Below, in pieces: positions 48,660 through 58,808 of a DNA stretch of 64,000 bases. This DNA comes from UBA4132 sp037133675 (GTDB lineage: Bacteria; Pseudomonadota; Gammaproteobacteria; Methylococcales; Methylomonadaceae), in the NCBI GenBank assembly GCA_037133675.1, contig JBAXNR010000010.1, positions 1 through 64,000 on the forward strand, read 5' to 3'. Made by a program: the position numbers and the translations under genes. Below the pieces are notes generated by a model. That model had not been told where the DNA came from. It did not search any database and saw nothing but the letters and a program-made list of their open reading frames with translations. How positions within the stretch are numbered: position 1 is the stretch's first letter; each line of letters starts with the position of its first letter.

Positions 48660-49853
48660 TTAAGTTTGTACACCTGATTTACTTAACGCAGCCCTTTTAC
48701 TATTCTGTGCAGCTTTACGTTTTTGTAACCAGCGTATTACGCCAGTAATGTAGAGTAATAGAGGCAATAATCCTGTAATTAAAATAATCACTTGTCCTAT
48801 AAAACCAAAGGCTTCGCCTGTGTGCAATGGATATAACCATTCATCAAAAATATCACCTGTGCTGCGAGTATCGGCGTGTTGTTCATGAACGATTTTTCCG
48901 CTGTATTGGTCTATCCACAGTTGCCGATAAGGATGATGTTGGTTAATTTCGTTATCTTGCCGCTTGCCAACGACATAAACATCTTGGGCATTTTGAGGAA
49001 ACACGATGTATTGATAACTGCCGTCTGGAAAATAGGTATCGGTAATGGCGACAACTTGCGCCATACTGATGGGGTTTTTATCGGCTGTTGGGCTAACACT
49101 TTGATAATTTGTCCACGGAGTAACAGGCGAAAACACACTCACTAAGCCTCGTCCGTAATTAGGAAAAATCAAATATACGCCAGATAGCACTAAGTACAGC
49201 AGAACAAAGCCGCCGTAAAAACCCACGGTTTTGTGTAAATCAAAATTGAATCGGGTAAAGTTAGCGTTACGTTTGATGCTCAGAGCTTTTTTAAATTGCC
49301 CACCCAAGGGATACCAAACAATCAGCCCAGTCAGTAGCGAAAATAATAAGCCTATACCGATAAAACCCACGATAGTCATACCGCTTTCGCCTAAGCACAT
49401 TGTGTAATGCAGGCGCAAAATAAAATCTTTAAACGGATCACGCCAGATATGGTCAAAATCAATCAGCAAACGCTGTCCTGTGACTTGTGCCGTGTACGGG
49501 TTGATAAAAATTTGATGACGTTCTGGGAAAGTCGGATTGTTTGAAGGTTGTTCAAACCACAACGCGTAAGCCAATCCTGAATGCCGTGGAAAATCAATGT
49601 TGAGTGCTTTGCCATCGGCAGGTAATGCGTGTAAACCAGCGGCGACAATTTCATTCAGTGGCATGATCGTTTTATTACCATCCGCTGATACCGTCATTAT
49701 GTCGGCATTTAAGGTTTCATCTAATGGGTATTCAAAGGCGAGTATGCTACCTGTTAGCCCAATGATGACAAACACCGCGCCAGCAAATAACCCAAGATAC
49801 AAATGTACTTTGAGCCATAGTTTGCGGCGATTTTTTAGGGTTAAGTTGAGCAT
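48660..49853 (-). CDS. PepSY-domain membrane protein (iron-uptake associated)
   Basis: A 397-aa inner-membrane protein with the PepSY_TM pattern: LKVHLYLGLFAGAVFVIIGLTGSILAF, then DPFKDFILRLHYTMCLGE, ...GLIVWYPLGG, FNFDLHKTVGFYG and a last helix LITGLLPLLLYITGV. Relatives (PiuB-like) accompany TonB-dependent siderophore receptors and may reduce the imported ferric siderophore. Start 49853 fits the family; 31 extra residues from 49946 do not. It follows the TonB receptor gene on the same strand. Confidence 0.87.
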   Translation of the reverse strand: MLNLTLKNRRKLWLKVHLYLGLFAGAVFVIIGLTGSILAFEYPLDETLNADIMTVSADGNKTIMPLNEIVAAGLHALPADGKALNIDFPRHSGLAYALWFEQPSNNPTFPERHQIFINPYTAQVTGQRLLIDFDHIWRDPFKDFILRLHYTMCLGESGMTIVGFIGIGLLFSLLTGLIVWYPLGGQFKKALSIKRNANFTRFNFDLHKTVGFYGGFVLLYLVLSGVYLIFPNYGRGLVSVFSPVTPWTNYQSVSPTADKNPISMAQVVAITDTYFPDGSYQYIVFPQNAQDVYVVGKRQDNEINQHHPYRQLWIDQYSGKIVHEQHADTRSTGDIFDEWLYPLHTGEAFGFIGQVIILITGLLPLLLYITGVIRWLQKRKAAQNSKRAALSKSGVQT

Positions 49854-49932
49854 GATGGCTGAAAATATAGAGTCTAGGGGTAGTGGATTAAACCTATGTT
49901 TTCTTAAAATCAGATTCCGCAACCGATAGTTC

Positions 49933-49989
49933 GGAGTCCAAGGCACGACTTGGACTTGCTAAAAACGTCCAAAACGTGTTTTGGACTCC
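49933..49989. repeat. Nested palindromes between receptor and PepSY genes
   Basis: AGTCCAAG/CTTGGACT (49935-49956) and GTCCAAAAC/GTTTTGGAC (49967-49986) can form two hairpins; alternatively the outer GGAGTCCAA (49933-49941) and TTGGACTCC (49981-49989) pair. Mutually exclusive foldings could regulate read-through, or this is a repeat. Confidence 0.5.
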
Positions 49990-50058
49990 TTAACAGATTT
50001 AACCCATCACCAGTCTAGGTTGTGGGTAGCGGCTCTTTCGCAACCCAACTTACACGAC

Positions 50059-52497
50059 TTAAAATTCGAGTTTTATCGATCCCATAAAGTTTCTGGGCTG
50101 GGCAACGCCGATCATGCTGCCTGTGTTCGTACCTGAGTAATAATGTTTATCCAGCAGGTTATTAGCATTCAGTTGAAACGTGATATTTTTTCCCGCAACT
50201 TTTAATCCGTAACTACTCATCAGGTTCATCGTCACATAACCAGGTAATTGGAAGTCGTTAGCGTTTGTGCCTTGGCTTGGGCTAGAAGCAATTACACCAC
50301 CACCCACTTTTAAGCCGCGTAATGTAGCATTTTGGAATTCGTAAGTATTCCATAAACTGCCATAATTGCGTGGCGTGTTAAACATCCGATGTCCGCTATC
50401 ATCATCAACGCCGCCATTAAAGCCAACTTTAATTTTGGCATAAGTAAGATTGGTATAAGCGGCGACTGTTCTCCAACCAGGTAACATCTCACCCGCCACT
50501 TCAAATTCATAGCCGCGACTTTCCTGTTTACCAGAGGCAATTTGAATATTAGGATTTGTCGGGTCAGAAACCGCCACGTTGGTTTTGGTTAAATCAAAAT
50601 ATGCAAAGGATGAGGTTAATCGACCATTGAAAAATTCAGTTTTTGCACCGACTTCCCACTGATTTGCTAAGGTGGGTGGCAATACTTGTTGACCAGGCGC
50701 GTTAAATAGAGTGTTGGAAGGACCAAAATTTGTACTGTAGTTACTGAATACAGCTAACCAATTCACTGGTTTCCATAGCAAACCACCACGCGGGCTGAAA
50801 TGGGTATCAACCGTTTTGGTGTAATCACCGTTAGTCGCATATTGGGTGGCGGTGGCATTATCATAACGAATACCTACGTTACCGTAGACATTGAATGGAA
50901 ACTTGATTTGGTCTTGAAAATACAGACCGTACCATTCTTGATTGAATTTTGAGTTAGGTATGAAAGCTGAAGCAGCTGGATCTCTTGAGGTCTGATAAGT
51001 GGGATTAAAGATATTAAAATTAGCGTCCATAGGAAACGCAGCACAACAAGCACTTGCGCCTTGGTTATCAATGACAAAATAATCAAAACCCCATAAGGTA
51101 GAATGTTCCAGCACTGAGGTATTAAACTTACCTGTTAAATTAAGCGTCGTGTAATAGTTTTGTTGACGGGTGATGCCATTGTTGAAACCACGATTACCCT
51201 GCGGGTCAAAATTGGCATTAATGTTTACTAGATTACTCGCATCGTCTGGTTTCCCAAAAAAGAAAGTGAAGTCGTTCTTTTTGTCCAAAAACTCCACACC
51301 AAAACGATGAGTCAGCTTCCATTGATCATTGAATGCGTGTGACCAGTTAGCCCCTATGTATGTTCTGTTACCAACGTTTTTGTTGTTTAATGGGTCGCCG
51401 ATTTGACGGTTAATAGGCACAGGAGCGGGACGATTCCCCATCGGTGGAATACCTGAATCACTTCTGTCATTAAAATGCTGGTATTCAACATCCACGTTGA
51501 CCTGTGTTTTATCAGACACATTCCAGGTTAAACTCGGTGCAATGAAAAAATCATCATTTGAAACAAAATCACGGTAAGAACCAGAATTTTGGTATGACAA
51601 ATTGACACGATAAAGCAAGCTATTATCTTTGGTAATTTTGCCTGTTGAATCCGCTGTCGTGCGGAAAAAACCGTAAGAACCGAATTGTTGCTGTATTGAG
51701 TTATAGGACTCAGCTTGCGGTCTTTTAGTTACCATATTGATAACTCCACCTGGTTCGCTACGTCCAAATAAAATAGAACCCGCGCCTTTTAGCACTTCAA
51801 TGCGATCCAAATTAGCCACTTCACGCTTCGCACCACCACCACCTAATGCCGAAGGCAGAAGAAAACCGTCTCTATACAAGAATAGATTTTGAAAACCACG
51901 CATGATAAACACGTCACTTTGTCCGCCATTTGTCCAGCTAGACTGTACACCTGCGACGCTGGTTACCGCATCTTCAACGCGAATCACCTGCTTGTCTTTT
52001 AATACCTGTTGCGGTACGACAGTCACCGCATAAGGGGTTTCCATCAGCGGGGTATCTGTTTTAGTTGCAGTAGTTGCGTTAGTGCGTGTGTAATCGGGAT
52101 TATCAGGTGCGTTGACATCACGCACTGCTTGGTCGGTTACTGTCATCGTCGGCAAAGTTGTGGTACTAGCGGCAGTTGGCTTGTTAGCTTTTTTGACTGC
52201 GATGACGCTATTATCTACTTTTTCGTAGGCTAAATCGGTGTCGTTGAGTGCAACCGTTAGTGCTTCTGGTGCGGTGTAATGTCCTTGGACTGGGGCTGCT
52301 GTTACACCTTGTACGCTTTTATCGGCATAAATTAATTGCGTTTTTGATGACTTAGCGATTTGATCTAAGGTGCTGGCGGCGGGTTGTGCGGGTAAATTAA
52401 AGTTATACGCTGGCTGTCCTGCTTGGGCATCAATAGCATTGCTAAGTAATAATGCCAATAATGACAAGTTTCTCAATCTAAACGGTGGGTTAATCAT
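50059..52497 (-). CDS. TonB-dependent siderophore receptor with STN signalling domain
   Basis: An 812-aa outer-membrane receptor. A signal peptide (LLALLLSNAIDAQA) precedes an STN domain (residues 30-105, FNLPAQPAASTLDQIAKSS and LIYADKSVQGV), which talks to a FecR-type protein. The plug contains PYAVTVVPQQVLKDKQ, RGFQNLFLYRDG and GAGSILFGRSEPGGVINMVTK (quoted to 20 residues, GAGSILFGRSEPGGVINMVT), and the barrel ends in the aromatic residue of FMGSIKLEF. The upstream sigma/anti-sigma pair is the probable regulator. Siderophore identity cannot be told. Confidence 0.94.
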   Translation of the reverse strand: MINPPFRLRNLSLLALLLSNAIDAQAGQPAYNFNLPAQPAASTLDQIAKSSKTQLIYADKSVQGVTAAPVQGHYTAPEALTVALNDTDLAYEKVDNSVIAVKKANKPTAASTTTLPTMTVTDQAVRDVNAPDNPDYTRTNATTATKTDTPLMETPYAVTVVPQQVLKDKQVIRVEDAVTSVAGVQSSWTNGGQSDVFIMRGFQNLFLYRDGFLLPSALGGGGAKREVANLDRIEVLKGAGSILFGRSEPGGVINMVTKRPQAESYNSIQQQFGSYGFFRTTADSTGKITKDNSLLYRVNLSYQNSGSYRDFVSNDDFFIAPSLTWNVSDKTQVNVDVEYQHFNDRSDSGIPPMGNRPAPVPINRQIGDPLNNKNVGNRTYIGANWSHAFNDQWKLTHRFGVEFLDKKNDFTFFFGKPDDASNLVNINANFDPQGNRGFNNGITRQQNYYTTLNLTGKFNTSVLEHSTLWGFDYFVIDNQGASACCAAFPMDANFNIFNPTYQTSRDPAASAFIPNSKFNQEWYGLYFQDQIKFPFNVYGNVGIRYDNATATQYATNGDYTKTVDTHFSPRGGLLWKPVNWLAVFSNYSTNFGPSNTLFNAPGQQVLPPTLANQWEVGAKTEFFNGRLTSSFAYFDLTKTNVAVSDPTNPNIQIASGKQESRGYEFEVAGEMLPGWRTVAAYTNLTYAKIKVGFNGGVDDDSGHRMFNTPRNYGSLWNTYEFQNATLRGLKVGGGVIASSPSQGTNANDFQLPGYVTMNLMSSYGLKVAGKNITFQLNANNLLDKHYYSGTNTGSMIGVAQPRNFMGSIKLEF

Positions 52498-52654
52498 AAA
52501 ATGTCCTGTAATTAAGTAAATAGCGCGTAACTTTTGAATGGCTACTTAGTTAATAACGAAACTGCACGCATCAACTGGACAAAAAAAGTTATTTTTTTGG
52601 TAATACTATAAGGAAGTCAGGCTTTGCAAGCAGAGCTTGCACGCCAGAACGGCA

Positions 52655-53605
52655 TTATTTTTTTCGTGTTTGTTGTAACAAAATGGTTTTGCCTTGGCGT
52701 TTTGCATGAATAGGCAATAGGGTTTCAATGGCGTGTAGAAAAGGTTCGAGCTTATTTGCGTCGAAATTACCGCTTAGCGTTTCATGGGCAAGTTCAGGAT
52801 TAGCAAATACAAATTTTACCGAGTGATAACGCTCCAATTCAGCGGTAACTTGGCTTAATGGGGTGCGTTTGAACACTAAATGCCCATTCAGCCACGCGGT
52901 GATGGTTTCATTATTAATGGCTTCTGGCAGATTTAGTCCTGTGTTTTTTGTGTAAACGCGCTGATTACCCGCTGTTAGTGGCTTATGATTTACGATTTCC
53001 CCGTCATTCAATTCAACTTCTCCATCTAAAACAGCAACTACCACACGTTCAGGCGCAAGATGAACATTAAACCGTGTGCCTATATCACGAATTTGCAACT
53101 CATTAGCCTGCACAGTAAAAGCTCTCAATGATTCATGATGGACGGTAAATAAGGCTTCACCTTTTATTAAATGTACTTGACGTTGCAACAGAGAAATTTT
53201 GACGTGCAGTTGGGTGTTGGTATTGAGGTCAATCTGTGAATCGTCCGCAAGTATGATGTGTCGATGTTCACCTTGTGCGGTGGTATAGCTCAGGGTTTCT
53301 GTACTGTATTCTTGGTAAGCACCACTGAGCAGTGCTGTCATCAGTAGTAATAAAGCGAGGGTAGCTAACGGTGTTTTTGTGGGTTTTGCTTTGCGAGCGT
53401 CATTGAGTGCGGGAATGTCATTCAGTGTTTTGAGTTCATCAAAATTATTCCACAGTTGCCGTGCTTTGGCGTAAGCCGCCGAATGAGCGGAGTTTTTTAC
53501 TAACCACACATCAAAAAGTTGCCGATCTTGTTCAGAGCATTGGTCGGATTGCAGTCGCACAAACCACGTTACCGCTTGTTTTAATTGTCGTTCACTGTAG
53601 TTCAT
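52655..53605 (-). CDS. fecR: FecR-like transmembrane sigma regulator
   Basis: A 316-aa inner-membrane protein. The cytoplasmic N-terminus (residues 1-80, AVTWFVRLQSDQCSEQDRQL with the DUF4880 pattern WLVKNSAHSAAYAK) is followed by one membrane helix (TPLATLALLLLMTALLSG) and the FecR periplasmic domain (LADDSQIDLNTNTQLHV, RDIGTRFNVHL, VLDGEVEL). It relays the receptor signal to the sigma factor. Its ATG at 53605 overlaps the sigma gene stop as TAATG. Confidence 0.9.
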   Translation of the reverse strand: MNYSERQLKQAVTWFVRLQSDQCSEQDRQLFDVWLVKNSAHSAAYAKARQLWNNFDELKTLNDIPALNDARKAKPTKTPLATLALLLLMTALLSGAYQEYSTETLSYTTAQGEHRHIILADDSQIDLNTNTQLHVKISLLQRQVHLIKGEALFTVHHESLRAFTVQANELQIRDIGTRFNVHLAPERVVVAVLDGEVELNDGEIVNHKPLTAGNQRVYTKNTGLNLPEAINNETITAWLNGHLVFKRTPLSQVTAELERYHSVKFVFANPELAHETLSGNFDANKLEPFLHAIETLLPIHAKRQGKTILLQQTRKK

Positions 53606-54156
53606 TAGCGTGGGGGATTTTCCATGACGTGATGACAATGTAGAATGGCATTCACTAAATAACGCTGCACGGTTTTTTCAGAAATATTTAAACGCTGGGC
53701 AATTTCACTGTAACTGAGATCATCAATTTTACGCAATAAAAACACCTGCTGATATTTACGCGGTAAGGTATTAATAGCGTCTAATACTAATTGGCATTGC
53801 TGATGTAATTCGGTAAGTACGTCAGGTTGCAGTTGTGGGCAGGGTAAATCGTCGCTCAACTCGACGGTGTTATATCGTGGCAAGCGTTTTTGGCGTAAAT
53901 AATCAATCGCTAAACGATCGGCGATACGAAACAGATAGCCGATGATATTTTCATCGTGGGTTATTTCACTTTTATTAATCAGGCGTAAATAAGCTTCTTG
54001 ACTTAAATCTTGCGCCGTTTCAGGACAAGCTACCCGATTAAATAAAAAAGCCACAATGGCATCATTATGGTTTTGAAATAACAAGGCTATTTGATTACTG
54101 TTAAGTTGTATGCTGGACACAAGATAATGTGGGTAATAAAGTAACTGAGTGAACAA
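53605..54156 (-). CDS. fecI: FecI-like ECF sigma factor
   Basis: A 183-aa ECF sigma factor. Region 2 is at about residues 25-90 (FLFNRVACPETAQDLSQEAYLRL and YLFRIADRLAIDYLRQKR, each quoted in part), and region 4 at 120-175 (LPRKYQQVFLLRKIDDLSY, then IAQRLNISEKTVQRYL). It should direct transcription of the receptor gene when iron is low and the siderophore is bound. The ATG at 54156 has no strong ribosome site; later starts are possible. Confidence 0.88.
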   Translation of the reverse strand: MFTQLLYYPHYLVSSIQLNSNQIALLFQNHNDAIVAFLFNRVACPETAQDLSQEAYLRLINKSEITHDENIIGYLFRIADRLAIDYLRQKRLPRYNTVELSDDLPCPQLQPDVLTELHQQCQLVLDAINTLPRKYQQVFLLRKIDDLSYSEIAQRLNISEKTVQRYLVNAILHCHHVMENPPR

Positions 54157-54250
54157 TTAAAGCAAGATTGTTGCCAATTTTGACAGTTTGCTATTTTGAT
54201 AGAGATTACACGCATAGTGGCTTAATAAATGACTCGCAGTGCTTATAAAA

Positions 54251-54289
54251 ATACGTTATATCACCTATTCATTAGGTCATATAACGTAT
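54251..54289. promoter_or_regulatory. 39-bp palindrome in the gap upstream of fecI
   Basis: ATACGTTATAT (54251-54261) and ATATAACGTAT (54279-54289) are exact inverses, with inner ACCTA/TAGGT. It lies about 95 bp upstream of fecI and may be an operator or a terminator-like hairpin. The remaining gap to 54609 shows no gene. Confidence 0.45.
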
Positions 54290-54609
54290 ATTTGTTTGCT
54301 CTCATCACTATACATTGGCTGTGTAGACACGAATTATCTGAGTAGGCAAACGCATTGGAATATTAGAAAGATGCTAGAATCACATTTCTAATCCTATTCC
54401 CACTTCGATAAGCCCCACTGGAAGATTATTCCCAAGAAACCCAAGCCATCCGCACTGGACACCAGCGTACGCATGAAGGGTAGTGTATTAAATCTGTTAT
54501 TTTTACTTTTGGGCATGACTGCCAGACATTAATATCGCTATAACAGGTTTAACCCATTTAACTAGGTGTTATAGATATTTTACACAAAATCATGTAGTTC
54601 AACATGGCA

Positions 54610-57600
54610 TCATTTACCTAACACCGCATAACAGACAGGCGTTAAAATCAAGCTAGCAGTCATGCCTAATAATAAGCCTGCGGATAACGATAACGTCATC
54701 GGGATTAAAAATTGTGCTTGTGGGCTGGTTTCTAATAAGGTGGGTAAAAAACCCGCAAAGTTGGTGAGAAAGGCGAGAAAAATCGCCCGAAACCGTGAGG
54801 TACAGGCGGCGCAGATTAGCTCAGAAATAGGCGTGTCATCTTCTTGGTGTTCGCGTAAATAATCCAGTAACACCAAACTGTCATTGACCACTACGCCACT
54901 GGCGGCAACCATGCCCACTAAGGATTCCATTGATAAGGGCAAGCCGACTAAAGCGTGGGCAATCACTGCCCCACACCATGCGACAGGCGCGGCAAGTAGA
55001 AAAATCAGCGGTTTTAAATACGAGCGAAACGGCACAGCAATCAACACATAAATCACCAATAATGAAATCAGGGTGTTTTGTTGCAGGGCGATGGACATGG
55101 CTTTCTGGTCTTGATGTGACTGCCCAATATCAATACTTAGCCCCGCATAGCGTTGTTGCAGGGTTTTTAGTTCGTTGTTTTCTAACTCGTCATACAAGGC
55201 ATTGACATCGACTTTTTTACGGTCAACCCGCGCCTGAATTTTAAGGACACGGCGGCGATCTTGGCGAATAATTTTACTTAGTCCATTAGTCAGCGATACT
55301 TCGGCGACTGTGCCTAAGGGGACAAGTTGTCCATCGGGTAAGCGTATCGGTAACTCGCGTAAATTATCTAAGGATTCCCGCTCTACACGCGGAGTGCGCA
55401 CCCTAATTTTGACTTCATTGCGTCCGCGTTGCAGTCGTTCGACTTCATCGCCATAGTAGGCGTGATTGACTTGTTCAGACAGTTGTTCAAGCCGTAATCC
55501 CAAGTGTTCGGCATTGGCTTTTAAGCTCAGGCGAATTTCGGGTTTACCCACTTCGGCTGAATCGATGACATCATAAACCCCATTGTAACTGGCGAGCATG
55601 GCTTTGAATTGTTCTGCGGCTTTAGGTAATAAAGCAGGATCAGTCGCACCTAAATCAAATTCAAGGTCATAATCGACATCGCCTTCTTTGTATAAAAAAT
55701 CAATTTTGGTACGTCCTAAATCACCGACTCGTTTACGCCAGTCATTAATGAAATCTTCAACGACGAGACGTTGTCGTCCTTCTGGGGAAAATTCTGTCCA
55801 AAAGCCCGCGCTGTGTTCAAAAATCATGGTTTCTAAACCGACCACTACGCTAGGGCTGTTTGGTGTTGCGGCATTGAGTTCATCACGCAATTCAAAAAAC
55901 GCTTGTTCAACTTGCTTGGCACGTTTGCGAGTTTCACTATAAGGTAGGTCTTCAGGGGTTTTTAGCGACACCCAAAAACTGTCTTTAGTCACATCGGCTT
56001 GCAATGATAGGCGACTGCGTCCGCTTTCTACCCACGCGGTACATAGCAGTAACAACACCATGAAACAGGCAATAGTCAGATAACGCCAGCGCAATGCAAG
56101 TTGTAAAAAAGGACGGTAATAGCCATCAACAAAACGATCTAGCCCTTGGTTAAGCCAGTCACGAATCCCAGCTAGCGTAGAAATTTTACGCTGCTTTTTT
56201 TCTTCAGCAGCTAAATGGGAAGGCAAAATTAACAAGGCTTCAACCAAAGAAAACACCAAGGTTAAAATCATCACCAAGCAAATTGGTTGCATCATGCGTC
56301 CTGCCCACCCAGGTAAAAACAGACTGGGCAAAAAAGCCACCAGTGAAACCATGACGGATAACACCACAGGTAATGCCACCGCCTGTACACCTTTAATGGC
56401 GGCATTTAGATTGGATTCTGTGCCTTGTTCTTGCAACGAATACACGCTTTCGCCAATGATAATAGCGTCATCTACTAGAATACCCATTGCCAGTAAAAAG
56501 CCAAACAATGACAACATATTCAGCGACACATCGAACACAGGCATCAACCATAACGCGCCGAATATGGAAGTAAAAATCCCCACACCCGCCCACACCGCGA
56601 CCCGCAAGCGTAAAAACAGCGTGAGTACCAAACACACCAGCACAAAACCGCTCAGCCCGTCTTCAATGAGCGTTTGCACTCGTTCATCGTAAGCTTGAGA
56701 GGTGTCCCACCAAGTGGTCATCACTAAGCCCTGCGGCAGTTTTGTCTGCATATCGGCAACGTAACGTTTAACATTTCGTGCCACATCTACCGAGCTGTGT
56801 TTGGTATGAATTTCCCAGCCTTGTGCGGTTTCACCATTGTGATGCCATTCGGATAACCGCTCTTCTAAATTATCCCGAATTGTTGCAACCTGACTTAAAC
56901 GTAATTTCGCGCCCTTGTTATCGGTGCGTAATATGATGTTATTGAGGCTTGCAACATCCCCTGCTTTGGCTTGCACGCGCAATGACAATTCCCCCGCTGG
57001 GGTTTTAACTAAGCCAGCGGATTGATTTAACGACGTGTGATGAATGGCATCGGTGACATCATGCAACGACGTGTGATATTGGCGTAGTTTTACCGCTGAT
57101 ACTTCAATGGCGATTTCATAGGGGATTTCATTGTAATTTCGTACTAAACGCACGCCATCAATACGTTCAATATCGGCTTTAACCCGTTCGCCGTAGTGTT
57201 GCAAAGCGAGGGCATCGGTTTCACCATGTAATGCGACCCAGATAACGCCTGAGTCATCATCACGCGTGGCTGCTTGTATACTGATGTTTTCTATGCCTTT
57301 GGGTAAACGTGGAATACTTTGAATGCCTGCGCGTAAGGCGTTAATCATTTGCTCTTGATCGACATTCGGTAATATCGAAACGTTGATTAGGCATAGCCCT
57401 TCGGTAATTTCTGTTTTTAAGCGTGTAACGCCGTCACGTTCATAAATCGCATTTTCTATTTTGGAACACAAGGATGCTTCAATGTCTTCTGAACGGGCGT
57501 TCGGATAAGCGGCGATGATAGTAATTTTTTGCAGACTAAAACGTGGAAACACTTCTTTATCGACCACATTAAAACCGATAATGCCACCGATAAAAATCAG

Positions 57601-57678
57601 CATCATCAATAAATTGGCAGCAACGGAATTGCTGGCAAACCATGCCAGTAAGCCTGTCGGTTGTGCCGTGTTTGTCAC
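54610..57678 (-). CDS. RND efflux transporter permease (AcrB/HAE-like)
   Basis: A 1022-aa inner-membrane pump with twelve expected helices. It starts GLLAWFASNSVAANLLMMLI, then has VVDKEVFPRFSLQKI, the TM4 block NMLSLFGFLLAMGILVDDAI with the proton-relay Asp pair, and a second half with SLVGMVAASGVVVNDSLVLL. The type fits the HAE/MdtB-like group rather than heavy-metal CzcA. It is the last gene of a three-gene efflux operon; its ATG overlaps the adaptor stop by 4 nt. Substrate unknown. Confidence 0.93.
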   Translation of the reverse strand: MTNTAQPTGLLAWFASNSVAANLLMMLIFIGGIIGFNVVDKEVFPRFSLQKITIIAAYPNARSEDIEASLCSKIENAIYERDGVTRLKTEITEGLCLINVSILPNVDQEQMINALRAGIQSIPRLPKGIENISIQAATRDDDSGVIWVALHGETDALALQHYGERVKADIERIDGVRLVRNYNEIPYEIAIEVSAVKLRQYHTSLHDVTDAIHHTSLNQSAGLVKTPAGELSLRVQAKAGDVASLNNIILRTDNKGAKLRLSQVATIRDNLEERLSEWHHNGETAQGWEIHTKHSSVDVARNVKRYVADMQTKLPQGLVMTTWWDTSQAYDERVQTLIEDGLSGFVLVCLVLTLFLRLRVAVWAGVGIFTSIFGALWLMPVFDVSLNMLSLFGFLLAMGILVDDAIIIGESVYSLQEQGTESNLNAAIKGVQAVALPVVLSVMVSLVAFLPSLFLPGWAGRMMQPICLVMILTLVFSLVEALLILPSHLAAEEKKQRKISTLAGIRDWLNQGLDRFVDGYYRPFLQLALRWRYLTIACFMVLLLLCTAWVESGRSRLSLQADVTKDSFWVSLKTPEDLPYSETRKRAKQVEQAFFELRDELNAATPNSPSVVVGLETMIFEHSAGFWTEFSPEGRQRLVVEDFINDWRKRVGDLGRTKIDFLYKEGDVDYDLEFDLGATDPALLPKAAEQFKAMLASYNGVYDVIDSAEVGKPEIRLSLKANAEHLGLRLEQLSEQVNHAYYGDEVERLQRGRNEVKIRVRTPRVERESLDNLRELPIRLPDGQLVPLGTVAEVSLTNGLSKIIRQDRRRVLKIQARVDRKKVDVNALYDELENNELKTLQQRYAGLSIDIGQSHQDQKAMSIALQQNTLISLLVIYVLIAVPFRSYLKPLIFLLAAPVAWCGAVIAHALVGLPLSMESLVGMVAASGVVVNDSLVLLDYLREHQEDDTPISELICAACTSRFRAIFLAFLTNFAGFLPTLLETSPQAQFLIPMTLSLSAGLLLGMTASLILTPVCYAVLGK

Positions 57679-58808
57679 TTGGTTTGTTCCACTTGAACCG
57701 TCATGCCTTCGATAGGCAAATCAATACCTGCGGTGATAATACGTTCACCTGCCTGCAAACCTTGCTGAATTAACACGCGATTGTCTTCGCTGCGTAACAC
57801 CTCAAGATGACGGCTGTGTAAGTGCTGGTCTTTATCGACTATCAACACGGTGTGAGCGGCGTTAATCGCTTGCTGTGGCAGGGCAAAAACCGTATCCAAG
57901 GTTTTGCCTTGAATGTCAGCTTGCACAAATAGCCCGTTTAATAATGGAGCTTGGTCTTTTTGCTGTACTTCGGCGACGAGGTATAAAACGCCCATGCTTT
58001 CATTAATCATGCCTTCGGTGCGTACAATGTGTGCTTGCCACGTTTGGTTAACACCTGCTAATTGTGCAGTTAGCGTGACTTTTACAGGGTTTTGTTTGGT
58101 TTTTTCATTCAAGGTAATGTCGAGATATGCCAATTGTTCCAATGCGATAGGTAAACGCACTTCGGCAATATCGGTGGCATATAGTCGTGCCAGTTTTTCG
58201 CCCGTCTGAATAATTTGTCCTAAAGAAACGGCTTTACTGGCAAAACGCCCCGCAAACAGTGCGTGTATTTCACAACGACTACGACGATTATTCGCCTGTA
58301 TTAATGTACTTTCAGCAGCTTTCAGTTTGGCGTGTGCTTCGGCAAGTTGCGGTTCACGCATGGCTAATGCGGAGGGTTGCCCTTTGCCTAAGGCTTGCCA
58401 TTCGGTTTTAGCTTGTTCCGCTTGGGCTTGTTCGGTCGCTAACAGACGTTTGGCTTCGGCGATTTGCGCCTGTGCCTGCACGATGGCGGCATCGTAATCG
58501 CGTGAATCTATGCTTACTAAGACTTCATCGTGATTAAAAAAACCACCCGTCACAAAATTTGGATGCAGATACAGCACTTTGCCCGATACTTCCGCGCTTA
58601 ACTCTAGCTCATGACGCGGTTTTATCACGCCTTGTGAAGCGACATTTAATTGCCGTGTTTCGGGTTGAACGGTAATGACGCTGACCACAGGAATAGTATT
58701 GCTTGGTTTTTCAGGTTCTAGTACGGGTTTGGTGGCAATCAGTGCGTAAGCTCCTGCACCACCCAGTGCTAATAAAATAATGGGTAAAATAATTTTTAGT
58801 TGCCGCAT
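57675..58808 (-). CDS. RND efflux periplasmic adaptor
   Basis: A 377-aa membrane-fusion protein. The N-terminal anchor is IILPIILLALGGAGAYALIA. The lipoyl half-motifs (VIKPRHELELSAEVSGKVLY and RFASKAVSLGQIIQTGEKLA) flank a long coiled-coil hairpin rich in Ala, Gln and Glu. A beta-barrel and terminal domain follow. It bridges pump and outer-membrane channel. It follows the channel gene with no gap (58808/58809). Confidence 0.92.
   Translation of the reverse strand: MRQLKIILPIILLALGGAGAYALIATKPVLEPEKPSNTIPVVSVITVQPETRQLNVASQGVIKPRHELELSAEVSGKVLYLHPNFVTGGFFNHDEVLVSIDSRDYDAAIVQAQAQIAEAKRLLATEQAQAEQAKTEWQALGKGQPSALAMREPQLAEAHAKLKAAESTLIQANNRRSRCEIHALFAGRFASKAVSLGQIIQTGEKLARLYATDIAEVRLPIALEQLAYLDITLNEKTKQNPVKVTLTAQLAGVNQTWQAHIVRTEGMINESMGVLYLVAEVQQKDQAPLLNGLFVQADIQGKTLDTVFALPQQAINAAHTVLIVDKDQHLHSRHLEVLRSEDNRVLIQQGLQAGERIITAGIDLPIEGMTVQVEQTK

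Noticed and set aside
56294..56692. 132-codon plus-strand frame within the RND permease gene
   Set aside because: Antisense shadow of conserved membrane helices of the pump.
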